Below are positions 36,387 to 49,400 of a stretch of DNA of 64,000 bases, piece after piece. Source of the stretch: Brachycybe producta. Taxonomy: Eukaryota; Arthropoda; Diplopoda; Playtdesmida; Andrognathidae. A program made the position numbers and the translations under genes. The stretch spans positions 1 through 64,000 of the forward strand of contig JAUPFP010000195.1 of the NCBI GenBank assembly GCA_036925085.1, read 5' to 3'. Under the pieces are notes generated by a model, which saw only the letters and a list, made by a program, of their open reading frames with translations, did not search any database and was not told the origin of the DNA. The first letter of the stretch is position 1. Every line of letters begins with the position of its first letter.

Positions 36387-38253
36387 TTGAAGTTGAAGTT
36401 GAAATTGAAGTTGAAGTTGAAGTTGAACTTGAAGGTGAAGTTGAAGTTAAGTTTGAAAATGAAGTTGAAGTTGAAAATGAAGTTGAAATTGAAGTTGAAA
36501 TTGAAGTTGAAATTGAAGTTGAAATTGAAGTTGAAATTGAAGTTGAAATTGAAGTTGAAATTGAAGTTGAAATTGAAGTTGAAATTGAAGTTGAAGTTGA
36601 AGTTGAAATTGAAGTTGAAATTGAAGTTGAAATTGAAGTTGAAATTGAAGTTGAAATTGAAGTTGAAATTGAAGTTGAAATTGAAGTTGAAATTGAAGTT
36701 GAAATTGAAGTTGAAATTGAAGTTGAAATTGAAGTTGAAATTGAAGTTGAAATTGAAGTTGAAATTGAAGTTGAAATTGACATTGAAATTAAGTTGAAAT
36801 TGAAGTTGAAACTGAAGTTAAAATTGAAGTTTAAGTTTAAGTTAAGGTTAAAGTTGAAATCGAAGTTGAATTTGAAGTTGAACTTGAAGGTGAAGTTGAA
36901 GTTAAGTTTGAAAATGAAGTTGAAATTGAAATTGAAGTTGAAATTGAAGTTGAAATTGAAGTTGAAATTGAAGTTGATATTGACATTGAAATTGAATTTA
37001 AAATTGAAGTTGAAATTGAAGTTGAAATTGAAGTTGAAATTGAAGATGAAATTGAAGTTGAAATTGAAGTTGAAATTGAAGTTGAAATTGAAGTTGAAAT
37101 TGAAGTTGAAATTGAAGTTGAAATTGAAGTTGAAATTGAAGTTGAAATTGAAGTTGAAGTTGAAGTTGAAATTGAAGTTGAAGTTGAACTTGAAGGTGAA
37201 GTTGAAGTTGAAATTAAAGTTGAAATTGAAGTTGAAATTGAAGTTGAAATTGAAGTTGAAGTTGAGTTTGAAGTTGAAATTGAAGTTGAAGTTGAATTTG
37301 AAATTAAAGATGAAGTTGAAGTTGAATTTTAAGTTGATGTTGAATTTAAAGTTGATGTTGAAGTTGAAGTTGAAGTTGAAATTGAAGTTGAAGTTGAAAT
37401 TGAAATTGAATTTGAAGTTGAAATTGAAGTTAAAATTGAAGTTGAAATTGAAGTTAAAATTGAAGTTGAAATTGAAGTTGAAATTGATGTTAAAATTGAA
37501 GGTGAAGATGAAGTTGAAGTTAAGTTTGAAATTGAAGTTGAAGTTGAAATTGAAGTTGAATTTAAAGTTGAAGTTGAAGTTGAAGTTGAAATTGAAATTG
37601 AAATTGAAGTTGAAATTGAAGTTAAAATTGAAGTTGAAATTGAAGTTAAAATTGAAGATGAAATTGAAAATGAAATTGAAGTTGAAGTTGAAGTTGTAGT
37701 TGAAATTGAAGTTAAAATTAAAGTTGAAATTGAAGTTAAAATTGAAGTTGAAATTGAAGTTGAAATTGAAGTTAAAATTGAAGTTGAAATTTAAGTTAAA
37801 ATTGAAGATGAAATTGAAAATGAAATTGAAGTTGAAGTTGAAGTTAAAGTTGATGATGAAGTTGAAGATGAAGTTGATGTTCAAGTTGAAGTTGAAGTTG
37901 AAATTGAAGTTAAAGTTGAAGTTGAACTTGAAGGTGAAGTTGAAGTTAAGTTTGAAAATGAAGTTGAAGTTGAAATTGAAGTTGAAAATGAAGTTGAAAT
38001 TGAAGTTTAAATTGAAGTTTAAATTGAAGTTGAAATTGAAGTTGAAGTTGAAGTTGAACTTGAAGGTGAAGTTGAAGTTAAGTTTGAAAATGAAGTTGAA
38101 GTTGAAATTGAAGTTGAAAATGAAGTTGAAATTGAAGTTGAAATTGAAGTTTAAATTGAAGTTGAAATTGAAGTTGAAATTGAAGTTGAAATTGAAGTTG
38201 AAATTGAAGTTGAAATTGAAGTTGAAATTGAAGTTGAAATTGAAGTTGAAATT
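36387..38253 (+). repeat. Transition tile between domain 1 and domain 2
   Basis: Begins as domain 1: C box, 25-unit array, L box with GAAACTGAAG (slip 36,779), C, D-like boxes. From about 37,200 it changes. The C box loses its AAGTTTGAAAAN tail, AAAATTGAAG hexamers become frequent, X boxes appear twice, and GTTTAAATT repeats start near 38,006. It ends in a nine-unit 12-mer run before the first GCAGGT-type L box. Confidence 0.75.
36479..36778 (+). repeat. 12-mer array, 25 units, one variant unit
   Basis: 300 bp. The variant GAAGTT at 36,593-36,598 is 180 bp before GACATT, the same distance as in the array at 12,053. Confidence 0.95.
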
Positions 38254-41200
38254 GACATTGAAATTAAGTTGAAATTGAAGCTGAAATTGAAGTTAAAATT
38301 GAAGTTTAAGTTTAAGTTAAGGTTAAAGTTGAAATCGAAGTTGAATTTGAAGTTGAACTTGCAGGTGAAGTTGAAGTTAAGTTTGAAAATGAAGTTGAAG
38401 TTGAAATTGAAGTTGAAATTGAAGTTGAAATTGAAGTTGAAATTGAAGTTGAAATTGACATTGAAATTGAATTTAAAATTGAAGTTGAAATTGAAGTTGA
38501 AATTGAAGTTGAAATTGAAGATGAAATTGAAGTTGAAATTGAAGTTGAAATTGAAGTTGAAATTGAAGTTGAAATTGAAGTTGAAATTGAAGTTGAAGTT
38601 GAAATTGAAGTTGAAGTTGAAGTTGAACTTGAAGGTGAAGTTGAGTTTGAAGTTGAAATTGAAGTTGAAGTTGAATTTGAAATTAAAGATGAAGTTGAAG
38701 TTGAAGTTGAAGTTGAAATTGAAGTTGAAGTTGAAGTTGAAATTGAAGTTAAAGTTAAAGTTGAAATGGAAGTTGAAGTTGAAGTTGAAATTGAAGTTGA
38801 AGTTGAAGTTGAAGTTGAATTTGAAATTGAAGTTGAAATTGAAGTTGAAATTGAAGTTGAAATTGAAGTTGAAATTGAAGTTGAAGTTGAAATTGAAGTT
38901 GAACTTGAAGTTGAACTTGAAGGTGAAGTTGAAGTTAAGTTTGAAAAAGAAGTTGAAGTTGAAATTGAAGTTGAAATTGAAGTTGAAATTGAAGTTGAAA
39001 TTGAAGTTGAAATTGAAGTTGAAATTGAAGTTGAAATTGAAGTTGAAGTTGAGTTTGAAGTTGAAATTGAAGTTGAAGTTGAATTTGAAATTAAAGATGA
39101 AGTTGAAGTTGAATTTTAAGTTGATGTTCAATTTAAAGTTGAAGTTGAAGTTGAAGTTGAAATTGAAGTTGAAGTTGAAATTGAAATTGAAGTTGAAATT
39201 GAAGTTGAAATTGAATTTAAAATTGAAGATGAAATTGAAAATGAAATTGAAGTTGAAGTTGAAGTTGAAATTGAAGTTGAAGTTGAACTTGAAGGTGAAG
39301 TTGAAGTTAAGTTTGAAAAAGAAGTTGAAGTTGAAATTGAAGTTGAAATTGAAGTTGAAATTAAAGTTGAAATTGAAGTTGAAATTGAAGTTGAAGTTGA
39401 GTTTGAAGTTGAAATTGAAGTTGAAGTTGAATTTGAAATTAAAGATGAAGTTGAAGTTGAATTTTAAGTTGATGTTGAATTTAAAGTTGATGTTGAAGTT
39501 GAAGTTGAAGTTGAAATTGAAGTTGAAGTTGAAATTGAAATTGAATTTGAAGTTGAAATTGAAATTGAAGTTGAAATTGAAGTTGAAATTGAATTTAAAA
39601 TTGAAGATGAAATTGAAAATGAAATTGAAGTTGAAGTTGAAGTTAAAGTTGATGATGAAGTTGAAGATGAAGTTGATGTTCAAGTTGAAGTTGAAGTTGA
39701 AATTGAAGTTGAAGTTGAAGTTGAACTTGAAGGTGAAGTTGAAGTTAAGTTTGAAAATGAAGTTGAAGTTGTAATTGAAGTTGAAATTGAAGTTGAAATT
39801 GAAGTTGAAATTGAAGTTGAAATTGAAGTTGAAATTGAAGTTGAAATTGAAGTTGAAATTGAAGTTGAAATTGAAGTTGAAATTGAAGTTGAAATTGAAG
39901 TTGAAATTGAAGTTGAAATTGACATTGAAATTAAGTTGAAATTGAAGTTGAAATTGTAGTTAAAATTGAAGTTTAAGTTTAAGTTAAGGTTAAAGTTGAA
40001 ATCGAAGTTGAATTTGAAGTTGAACTTGAAGGTGAAGTTGAAGTTAAGTTTGAAAATGAAGTTGAAGTTGAAATTGAAGTTGAAATTGAAGTTGAAATTA
40101 AAGATGAAGTTGAAGTTGAAGTTGAAGTTGAAATTGAAGTTGAAGTTGAAGTTGAAATTGAAGTTAAAGTTAAAGTTGAAATGGAAGTTGAAGTTGAAGT
40201 TGAAATTGAAGTTGATGTTGAAGTTGAAGTTGAATTTGAAATTGAAGTTGAAATTGAAGTTGAAATTGAAGTTGAAGTTGAAATTGAAGTTGAACTTGAA
40301 GTTGAACTTGAAGGTGAAGTTGAAGTTGAAATTGAAGCTGAAATTGAAGTTAAAATTGAAGTTTAAGTTTAAGTTAAGGTTAAAGTTGAAATCGAAGTTG
40401 AATTTGAAGTTGAACTTGCAGGTGAAGTTGAAGTTAAGTTTGAAAATGAAGTTGAAGTTGAAATTGAAGTTGAAATTGAAGTTGAAATTGAAGTTGAAAT
40501 TGAAGATGAAATTGAAGTTGAAATTGAAGTTGAAATTGACATTGAAATTGAATTTAAAACTGAAGTTGAAATTGAAGTTGAAATTGAAGTTGAAATTGAA
40601 GATGAAATTGAAGTTGAAATTGAAGTTGAAATTGAAGTTGAAATTGAAGTTGAAATTGAAGTTGAAATTGAAGTTGAAGTTGAAATTGAAGTTGAAGTTG
40701 AAGTTGAACTTGAAGGTGAAGTTGAGTTTGAAGTTGAAATTGAAGTTGAAGTTGAATTTGAAATTAAAGATGAAGTTGAAGTTGAAGTTGAAGTTGAAAT
40801 TGAAGTTGAAGTTGAAGTTGAAATTGAAGTTAAAGTTAAAGTTGAAATGGAAGTTGAAGTTGAAGTTGAAATTGAAGTTGAAGTTGAAGTTGAAGTTGAA
40901 TTTGAAATTGAAGTTCAAATTGAAGTTGAAATTGAAGTTGAAATTGAAGTTGAAATTGAAGTTGAAGTTGAAATTGAAGTTGAACTTGAAGTTGAACTTG
41001 AAGGTGAAGTTGAAGTTAAGTTTGAAAAAGAAGTTGAAGTTGAAATTGAAGTTGAAATTGAAGTTGAAATTGAAGTTGAAATTGAAGTTGAAATTGAAGT
41101 TGAAATTGAAGTTGAAATTGAAGTTGAAGTTGAGTTTGAAGTTGAAATTGAAGTTGAAGTTGAATTTGAAATTAAAGATGAAGTTGAAGTTGAATTTTAA

Positions 41201-41437
41201 GTTGATGTTCAATTTAAAGTTGAAGTTGAAGTTGAAGTTGAAATTGAAGTTGAAGTTGAAATTGAAATTGAAGTTGAAATTGAAGTTGAAATTGAATTTA
41301 AAATTGAAGATGAAATTGAAAATGAAATTGAAGTTGAAGTTGAAGTTAAAGTTGATGATGAAGTTGAAGTTGAAATTGAAGTTGAAATTGAAGTTGAAAT
41401 TGAAGTTGAAATTGAAGTTGAAATTGAAGTTGAAATT
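38254..41437 (+). repeat. Domain-2 tile, L boxes at 38,254, 39,921 and 40,336
   Basis: L box with GCAGGT, 12-mers, W with GAAATGG (38,766), doubled GAACTT, C with GAAAAAGAAG, T, X, C, T, X, C, GTAATT, 12-unit array, L box (39,921; GTAGTT near 39,957 instead of GAAGTT), W (40,181). Then comes a second GCAGGT L box entered in phase at about 40,336 without the slip, followed by W (40,847), C and T. The slip-less L box shows recombination into the middle of an L box. Confidence 0.75.
39777..39920 (+). repeat. Pure 12-mer array, 12 units
   Basis: 144 bp between GTAATT and the L-box GACATT. Confidence 0.93.
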
Positions 41438-44099
41438 GACATTGAAATTAAGTTAAATTGAAGTTGAAATTGAAGTTAAAATTGAAGTTTAAGTTTAAGT
41501 TAAGGTTAAAGTTGAAATCGAAGTTGAATTTGAAGTTGAACTTGAAGGTGAAGTTGAAGTTAAGTTTGAAAATGAAGTTGAAGTTGAAATTGAAGTTGAA
41601 ATTGAAGTTGAAATTGAAGTTGAAATTGAAGTTGAAATTGACATTGAAATTGAATTTAAAATTGAAGTTGAAATTGAAGTTGAAATTGAAGTTGAAATTT
41701 AAGTTGAAATTGAAGTTGAAATTGAAGTTGAAATTGAAGTTGAAGTTGAAATTGAAGTTGAAGTTGAAGTTGAACTTGAAGGTGAAGTTGAAGTTAAGTT
41801 TGAAAAAAAAGTTGAAGTTGAAATTGAAGTTGAAATTGAAGTTGAAATTGAAGTTGAAATTGAAGTTGAAATTGAAGTTGAAATTGAAGTTGAAATTGAA
41901 GTTGAAATTGAAGTTTAAATTGAAGTTGAAGTTGAGTTTGAAGTTGAAATTGAAGTTGAAGTTGAATTTGAAATTAAAGATGAAGTTGAAGTTGAATTTT
42001 AAGTTGATGTTGAATTTAAAGTTGAAGTTGAAGTTGAAGTTGAAGTTGAAATTGAAGTTGAAGTTGAAATTGAAATTGAAGTTGAAATTGAAGTTGAAAT
42101 TGAAGTTAAAATTGAAGTTGAAATTGAAGTTGAAATTGACATTGAAATTGAATTTAAAATTGAAGTTGAAATTGAAGTTGAAATTGAAGTTGAAATTGAA
42201 GATGAAATTGAAGTTGAAATTGAAGTTGAAATTGAAGTTGAAATTGAAGTTGAAATTGAAGTTGAAATTGAAGTTGAAGTTGAAATTGAAGTTGAAATTG
42301 AAGTTGAAATTGAAGTTGAAATTGAAGTTGAAATTGACATTGAAATTGAATTTAAAATTGAAGTTGAAATTGAAGTTGAAATTGAAGTTAAAATTGAAGT
42401 TGAAATTGAAGTTGAAATTGATGTTAAAATTGAAGGTGAAGATGAAGTTGAAGTTAAGTTTGAAAATGAAGTTGAAGTTGAAATTGAAGTTGAAATTGAA
42501 GTTGAAATTGAAGTTGAAATTGAAGTTGAAATTGAAGTTGAAGTTGAAATTGAAGTTGAACTTGAAGTTGAACTTGAAGGTGAAGTTGAAGTTAAGTTTG
42601 AAAAAGAAGTTGAAGTTGAAATTGAAGTTGAAATTGAAGTTGAAATTGAAGTTGAAATTGAAGTTGAAATTGAAGTTGAAATTGAAGTTGAAGTTGAGTT
42701 TGAAGTTGAAATTGAAGTTGAAGTTGAATTTGAAATTAAAGATGAAGTTGAAGTTGAATTTTAAGTTGATGTTCAATTTAAAGTTGAAGTTGAAGTTGAA
42801 GTTGAAATTGAAGTTGAAGTTGAAATTGAAATTGAAGTTGAAACTGAAGTTGAAATTGAATTTAAAATTGAAGATGAAATTGAAAATGAAATTGAAGTTG
42901 AAGTTGAAGTTGAAGTTGAAATTGAAGTTGAAGTTGAACTTGAAGGTGAAGTTGAAGTTAAGTTTGAAAAAGAAGTTGAAGTTGAAATTGAAGTTGAAAT
43001 TGAAGTTGAAATTAAAGTTGAAATTGAAGTTGAAATTGAAGTTGAAGTTGAGTTTGAAGTTGAAATTGAAGTTGAAGTTGAATTTGAAATTAAAGATGAA
43101 GTTGAAGTTGAATTTTAAGTTGATGTTGAATTTAAAGTTGATGTTGAAGTTGAAGTTGAAGTTGAAATTGAAGTTGAAGTTGAAATTGAAATTGAATTTG
43201 AAGTTGAAATTGAAGTTAAAATTGAAGTTGAAATTGAAGTTAAAATTGAAGTTGAAATTGAAGTTGAAATTGATGTTAAAATCGAAGGTGAAGATGAAGT
43301 TGAAGTTAAGTTTGAAATTGAAGTTGAAGTTGAAATTGAAGTTGAATTTAAAGTTGAAGTTGAAGTTGAAGTTGAAATTGAAATTGAAATTGAAGTTGAA
43401 ATTGAAGTTAAAATTGAAGTTGAAATTGAAGTTAAAATTGAAGATGAAATTGAAAATGAAATTGAAGTTGAAGTTGAAGTTGTAGTTGAAATTGAAGTTA
43501 AAATTGAAGTTGAAATTGAAGTTAAAATTGAAGTTGAAATTGAAGTTGAAATTGAAGTTAAAATTGAAGTTGAAATTTAAGTTAAAATTGAAGTTGAAAT
43601 TTAAGTTAAAATTGAAGATGAAATTGAAAATGAAATTGAAGTTGAAGTTGAAGTTAAAGTTGATGATGAAGTTGAAGATGAAGTTGATGTTCAAGTTGAA
43701 GTTGAAGTTGAAATTGAAGTTGAAGTTGAAGTTGAACTTGAAGGTGAAGTTGAAGTTAAGTTTGAAAATGAAGTTGAAGTTGAAATTGAAGTTGAAAATG
43801 AAGTTGAAATTGAAGTTTAAATTGAAGTTTAAATTGAAGTTGAAATTGAAGTTGAAGTTGAAGTTGAACTTGAAGGTGAAGTTGAAGTTAAGTTTGAAAA
43901 TGAAGTTGAAGTTGAAATTGAAGTTGAAAATGAAGTTGAAATTGAAGTTGAAATTGAAGTTTAAATTGAAGTTTAAATTGAAGTTTAAATTGAAGTTGAA
44001 ATTGAAGTTGAAATTGAAGTTGAAATTGAAGTTGAAATTGAAGTTGAAATTGAAGTTGAAATTGAAGTTGAAATTGAAGTTGAAATTGAAGTTGAAATT
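41438..44099 (+). repeat. Domain-2 tile (2.66 kb)
   Basis: L box with a private extra -1 deletion at 41,451-41,458 (AAGTTAAATT), C with GAAAAAAAAGTT, T, two GACATT GAAATT GAATTT groups in phase, D (GATGTTAAAATT near 42,420), doubled GAACTT, T, X, C, T, D with AAAATCGAAGG (near 43,282), X, then GTTTAAATT clusters. The part 41.6-42.7 kb recurs at 45.0-46.1 kb, displaced by about 3.4 kb. Confidence 0.75.
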
Positions 44100-46489
44100 G
44101 ACATTGAAATTAAGTTGAAATTGAAGCTGAAATTGAAGTTAAAATTGAAGTTTAAGTTTAAGTTAAGGTTAAAGTTGAAATCGAAGTTGAATTTGAAGTT
44201 GAACTTGCAGGTGAAGTTGAAGTTAAGTTTGAAAATGAAGTTGAAGTTGAAATTGAAGTTGAAATTGAAGTTGAAATTGAAGTTGAAATTGAAGTTGAAA
44301 TTGACATTGAAATTGAATTTAAAATTGAAGTTGAAATTGAAGTTGAAATTGAAGTTGAAATTGAAGATGAAATTGAAGTTGAAATTGAAGTTGAAATTGA
44401 AGTTGAAATTGAAGTTGAAATTGAAGTTGAAGTTGAAATTGAAGTTGAAGTTGAAGTTGAACGTGAAGGTGAAGTTGAGTTTGAAGTTGAAATTGAAGTT
44501 GAAGTTGAATTTGAAATTAAAGATGAAGTTGAAGTTGAAGTTGAAGTTGAAATTGAAGTTGAAGTTGAAGTTGAAATTGAAGTTAAAGTTAAAGTTGAAA
44601 TGGAAGTTGAAGTTGAAGTTGAAATTGAAGTTGAAGTTGAAGTTGAAGTTGAATTTGAAATTGAAGTTGAAATTGAAGTTGAAATTGAAGTTGAAGTTGA
44701 AATTGAAGTTGAACTTGAAGTTGAACTTGAAGGTGAAGTTGAAGTTAAGTTTGAAAAAGAAGTTGAAGTTGAAATTGAAGTTGAAATTGAAGTTGAAATT
44801 GAAGTTGAAATTGAAGTTGAAATTGAAGTTGAAATTGAAGTTGAAGTTGAGTTTGAAGTTGAAATTGAAGTTGAAGTTGAATTTTAAGTTGATGTTCAAT
44901 TTAAAGTTGAAGTTGAAGTTGAAGTTGAAATTGAAGTTGAAGTTGAAATTGAAGTTGAAATTGAAGTTGAAATTGAAGTTGAAATTGAAGTTGAAATTGA
45001 AGTTGAAATTGACATTGAAATTGAATTTAAAATTGAAGTTGAAATTGAAGTTGAAATTGAAGTTGAAATTTAAGTTGAAATTGAAGTTGAAATTGAAGTT
45101 GAAATTGAAGTTGAAGTTGAAATTGAAGTTGAAGTTGAAGTTGAACTTGAAGGTGAAGTTGAAGTTAAGTTTGAAAAAAAAGTTGAAGTTGAAATTGAAG
45201 TTGAAATTGAAGTTGAAATTGAAGTTGAAATTGAAGTTGAAATTGAAGTTGAAATTGAAGTTGAAATTGAAGTTGAAATTGAAGTTGAAATTGAAGTTGA
45301 AATTGAAGTTGAAATTGAAGTTGAAATTGAAGTTTAAATTGAAGTTGAAGTTGAGTTTGAAGTTGAAATTGAAGTTGAAGTTGAATTTGAAATTAAAGAT
45401 GAAGTTGAAGTTGAATTTTAAGTTGATGTTGAATTTAAAGTTGAAGTTGAAGTTGAAGTTGAAGTTGAAATTGAAGTTGAAGTTGAAATTGAAATTGAAG
45501 TTGAAATTGAAGTTGAAATTGAAGTTAAAATTGAAGTTGAAATTGAAGTTGAAATTGACATTGAAATTGAATTTAAAATTGAAGTTGAAATTGAAGTTGA
45601 AATTGAAGTTGAAATTGAAGATGAAATTGAAGTTGAAATTGAAGTTGAAATTGAAGTTGAAATTGAAGTTGAAATTGAAGTTGAAATTGAAGTTGAAGTT
45701 GAAATTGAAGTTGAAATTGAAGTTGAAATTGAAGTTGAAATTGACATTGAAATTGAATTTAAAATTGAAGTTGAAATTGAAGTTGAAATTGAAGTTAAAA
45801 TTGAAGTTGAAATTGAAGTTGAAATTGATGTTAAAATTGAAGGTGAAGATGAAGTTGAAGTTAAGTTTGAAAATGAAGTTGAAGTTGAAATTGAAGTTGA
45901 AATTGAAGTTGAAATTGAAGTTGAAATTGAAGTTGAAATTGAAGTTGAAGTTGAAATTGAAGTTGAACTTGAAGTTGAACTTGAAGGTGAAGTTGAAGTT
46001 AAGTTTGAAAAAGAAGTTGAAGTTGAAATTGAAGTTGAAATTGAAGTTGAAATTGAAGTTGAAATTGAAGTTGAAATTGAAGTTGAAATTGAAGTTGAAA
46101 TTGAAGTTGAAATTGAAATTGAAATTGAAGTTGAAATTGAAGTTGAAATTGAATTTGAAATTGAAGTTGAAATTGACATTGAAATTAAGTTGAAATTGAA
46201 GTTGAAATTGAAGTTAAAATTGAAGTTTAAGTTTAAGTTAAGGTTAAAGTTGAAATTGAAGTTGAATTTGAAGTTGAAGTTGAAATTGAAGTTGAAATTG
46301 AAGTTGAAATTGAAGTTGAAGTTGAAATTGAAGTTGAAATTGAAGTTGAATTTTGAAGTTGAAATTGAAGTTGAAATTGAAGTTGAAGTCGAAGTTGAAG
46401 TTGAAGTTGAAATTGAAGTTGAAGTTGAAGTTGAAATTGAAGTTGAAGTTGAATTTGAAATTAAAGATGAAGTTGAAGTTGAAGTTGAA
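44100..46489 (+). repeat. Domain-2 tile with L boxes at 44,100 and 46,175
   Basis: GCAGGT L box, 12-mers, a private GAACGTGAAGG at 44,460 (one of the few CpGs outside TCGA), W with GAAATGG (44,600), doubled GAACTT, T, then the group shared with 41.6-42.7 kb. The L box at 46,175 has lost its CpG (GAAATTGAAG for GAAATCGAAG). It is followed by the only +1 GAATTTT slip in domain 2 (46,348). Confidence 0.75.
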
Positions 46490-49400
46490 GTTGAAATTGA
46501 AATTGAAGTTGAAATTGAAGTTGAAATTGAATTTAAAATTGAAGATGAAATTGAAAATGAAATTGAAGTTGAAGTTGAAGTTGAAGTTGAAATTGAAGTT
46601 GAAGTTGAACTTGAAGGTGAAGTTGAAGTTAAGTTTGAAAAAGAAGTTGAAGTTGAAATTGAAGTTGAAATTGAAGTTGAAATTAAAGTTGAAATTGAAG
46701 TTGAAATTGAAGTTGAAGTTGAGTTTGAAGTTGAAATTGAAGTTGAAGTTGAATTTGAAATTAAAGATGAAGTTGAAGTTGAATTTTAAGTTGATGTTGA
46801 ATTTAAAGTTGATGTTGAAGTTGAAGTTGAAGTTGAAATTGAAGTTGAAGTTGAAGTTAAAATTGAAGTTGAAATTGAAGTTGAAATTGATGTTAAAATC
46901 GAAGGTGAAGATGAAGTTGAAGTTAAGTTTGAAATTGAAGTTGAAGTTGAAATTGAAGTTGAATTTAAAGTTGAAGTTGAAGTTGAAGTTGAAATTGAAA
47001 TTGAAATTGAAGTTGAAATTGAAGTTGAATTTAAAGTTGAAGTTGAAGTTGAAGTTGAAATTGAAATTGAAATTGAAGTTGAAATTGAAGTTAAAATTGA
47101 AGTTGAAATTGAAGTTAAAATTGAAGATGAAATTGAAAATGAAATTGAAGTTGAAGTTGAAGTTGTAGTTGAAATTGAAGTTAAAATTGAAGTTGAAATT
47201 GAAGTTAAAATTGAAGTTGAAATTGAAGTTGAAATTGAAGTTAAAATTGAAGTTGAAATTTAAGTTAAAATTGAAGATGAAATTGAAAATGAAATTGAAG
47301 TTGAAGTTGAAGTTAAAGTTGATGATGAAGTTGAAGATGAAGTTGATGTTCAAGTTGAAGTTGAAGTTGAAATTGAAGTTGAAGTTGAACTTGAAGGTGA
47401 AGTTGAAGTTAAGTTTGAAAATGAAGTTGAAGTTGAAATTGAAGTTGAAAATGAAGTTGAAATTGAAGTTTAAATTGAAGTTTAAATTGAAGTTGAAATT
47501 GAAGTTGAAGTTGAAGTTGAACTTGAAGGTGAAGTTGAAGTTAAGTTTGAAAATGAAGTTGAAGTTGAAATTGAAGTTGAAAATGAAGTTGAAATTGAAG
47601 TTGAAATTGAAGTTTAAATTGAAGTTTAAATTGAAGTTTAAATTGAAGTTGAAATTGAAGTTGAAATTGAAGTTGAAATTGAAGTTGAAATTGAAGTTGA
47701 AATTGAAGTTGAAATTGAAGTTGAAATTGAAGTTGAAATTGAAGTTGAAATTGACATTGAAATTAAGTTGAAATTGAAGCTGAAATTGAAGTTAAAATTG
47801 AAGTTTAAGTTTAAGTTAAGGTTAAAGTTGAAATCGAAGTTGAATTTGAAGTTGAACTTGCAGGTGAAGTTGAAGTTAAGTTTGAAAATGAAGTTGAAGT
47901 TGAAATTGAAGTTGAAATTGAAGTTGAAATTGAAGTTGAAATTGAAGTTGAAATTGACATTGAAATTGAATTTAAAATTGAAGTTGAAATTGAAGTTGAA
48001 ATTGAAGTTGAAATTGAAGATGAAATTGAAGTTGAAATTGAAGTTGAAATTGAAGTTGAAATTGAAGTTGAAATTGAAGTTGAAGTTGAAATTGAAGTTG
48101 AAGTTGAAGTTGAACTTGAAGGTGAAGTTGAGTTTAAAGTTGAAATTGAAGTTGAAGTTGAATTTGAAATTAAAGATGAAGTTGAAGTTGAAGTTGAAGT
48201 TGAAATTGAAGTTGAAGTTGAAGTTGAAATTGAAGTTAAAGTTAAAGTTGAAATGGAAGTTGAAGTTGAAGTTGAAATTGAAGTTGAAGTTGAAGTTGAA
48301 GTTGAATTTGAAATTGAAGTTGAAATTGAAGTTGAAATTGAAGTTGAAGTTGAAATTGAAGTTGAACTTGAAGTTGAACTTGAAGGTGAAGTTGAAGTTA
48401 AGTTTGAAAAAGAAGTTGAAGTTGAAATTGAAGTTGAAATTGAAGTTGAAATTGAAGTTGAAATTGAAGTTGAAATTGAAGTTGAAATTGAAGTTGAAAT
48501 TGAAGTTGAAGTTGAGTTTGAAGTTGAAATTGAAGTTGAAGTTGAATTTGAAATTAAAGATGAAGTTGAAGTTGAATTTTAAGTTGATGTTCAATTTAAA
48601 GTTGAAGTTGAAGTTGAAGTTGAAATTGAAGTTGAAGTTGAAATTGAAATTGAAGTTGAAATTGAAGTTGAAATTGAATTTAAAATTGAAGATGAAATTG
48701 AAAATGAAATTGAAGTTGAAGTTGAAGTTAAAGTTGATTATGAAGTTGAAGATGAAGTTGATGTTCAAGTTGAAGTTGAAGTTCAAATTGAAGTTGAAGT
48801 TGAAGTTGAACTTGAAGGTGAAGTTGAAGTTAAGTTTGAAAATGAAGTTGAAGTTGTAATTGAAGTTGAAATTGAAGTTGAAATTGAAGTTGAAATTGAA
48901 GTTGAAATTGAAGTTGAAATTGAAGTTGAAATTGAAGTTGAAATTGAAGTTGAAATTGAAGTTGAAATTGAAGTTGAAATTGAAGTTGAAATTGAAGTTG
49001 AAATTGACATTGAAATTAAGTTGAAATTGAAGTTGAAATTGAAGTTAAAATTGAAGTTTAAGTTTAAGTTAAGGTTAAAGTTGAAATCGAAGTTGAATTT
49101 GAAGTTGAACTTGAAGGTGAAGTTGAAGTTAAGTTTGAAAATGAAGTTGAAGTTGAAATTGAAGTTGAAATTGAAGTTGAAATTGAAGTTGAAATTGAAG
49201 TTGAAATTGAAGTTGAAATTGAAGTTGAAATTGACATTGAAATTGAATTTAAAATTGAAGTTGAAATTGAAGTTGAAATTGAAGTTGAAATTGAAGTTGA
49301 AATTTAAGTTGAAATTGAAGTTGAAATTGAAGTTGAAATTGAAGTTGAAGTTGAAATTGAAGTTGAAGTTGAAGTTGAACTTGAAGGTGAAGTTGAAGTT

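Larger units (their letters stand above)
1..37200 (+). repeat. Domain 1: P-box-organised higher-order repeats
   Basis: This part holds 14 of the 15 P boxes and 12 of the 13 +1 slips (GAATTTT). Its own sequence variants include GAAACTGAAG in L boxes, GAAAAAGAAG in the second C box, and the longest pure 12-mer runs. The P-to-P spacing defines tiles that fall into a few families, listed separately. The right edge is set where P boxes and these variants stop and domain-2 markers begin. It is a gradual switch between about 37.2 and 38.3 kb, not a sharp breakpoint. Confidence 0.8.
2973..46354 (+). repeat. W-box family: 13 copies with a +1 phase slip (GAATTTT)
   Basis: Seven-base GAATTTT followed by GAAGTT. 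Starts: 2973, 3352, 3635, 6064, 8933, 9965, 14433, 17757, 21597, 25532, 28443, 34361, 46348. Each is followed within about 40 bp by GTCGAAG and, in all but the 3,352 and 46,348 copies, by AAAGTTAAAGTTGAAATGG. Many further W boxes in domain 2 keep GAAATGG without the slip. Confidence 0.88.

Noticed and set aside
44115..46193. 692-codon KL-repeat frame on the + strand
   Set aside because: Starts with TTG only and ends at a satellite hexamer. Paralogous copies are cut at other points by GTAATT or GTAGTT, so the frame is not conserved.
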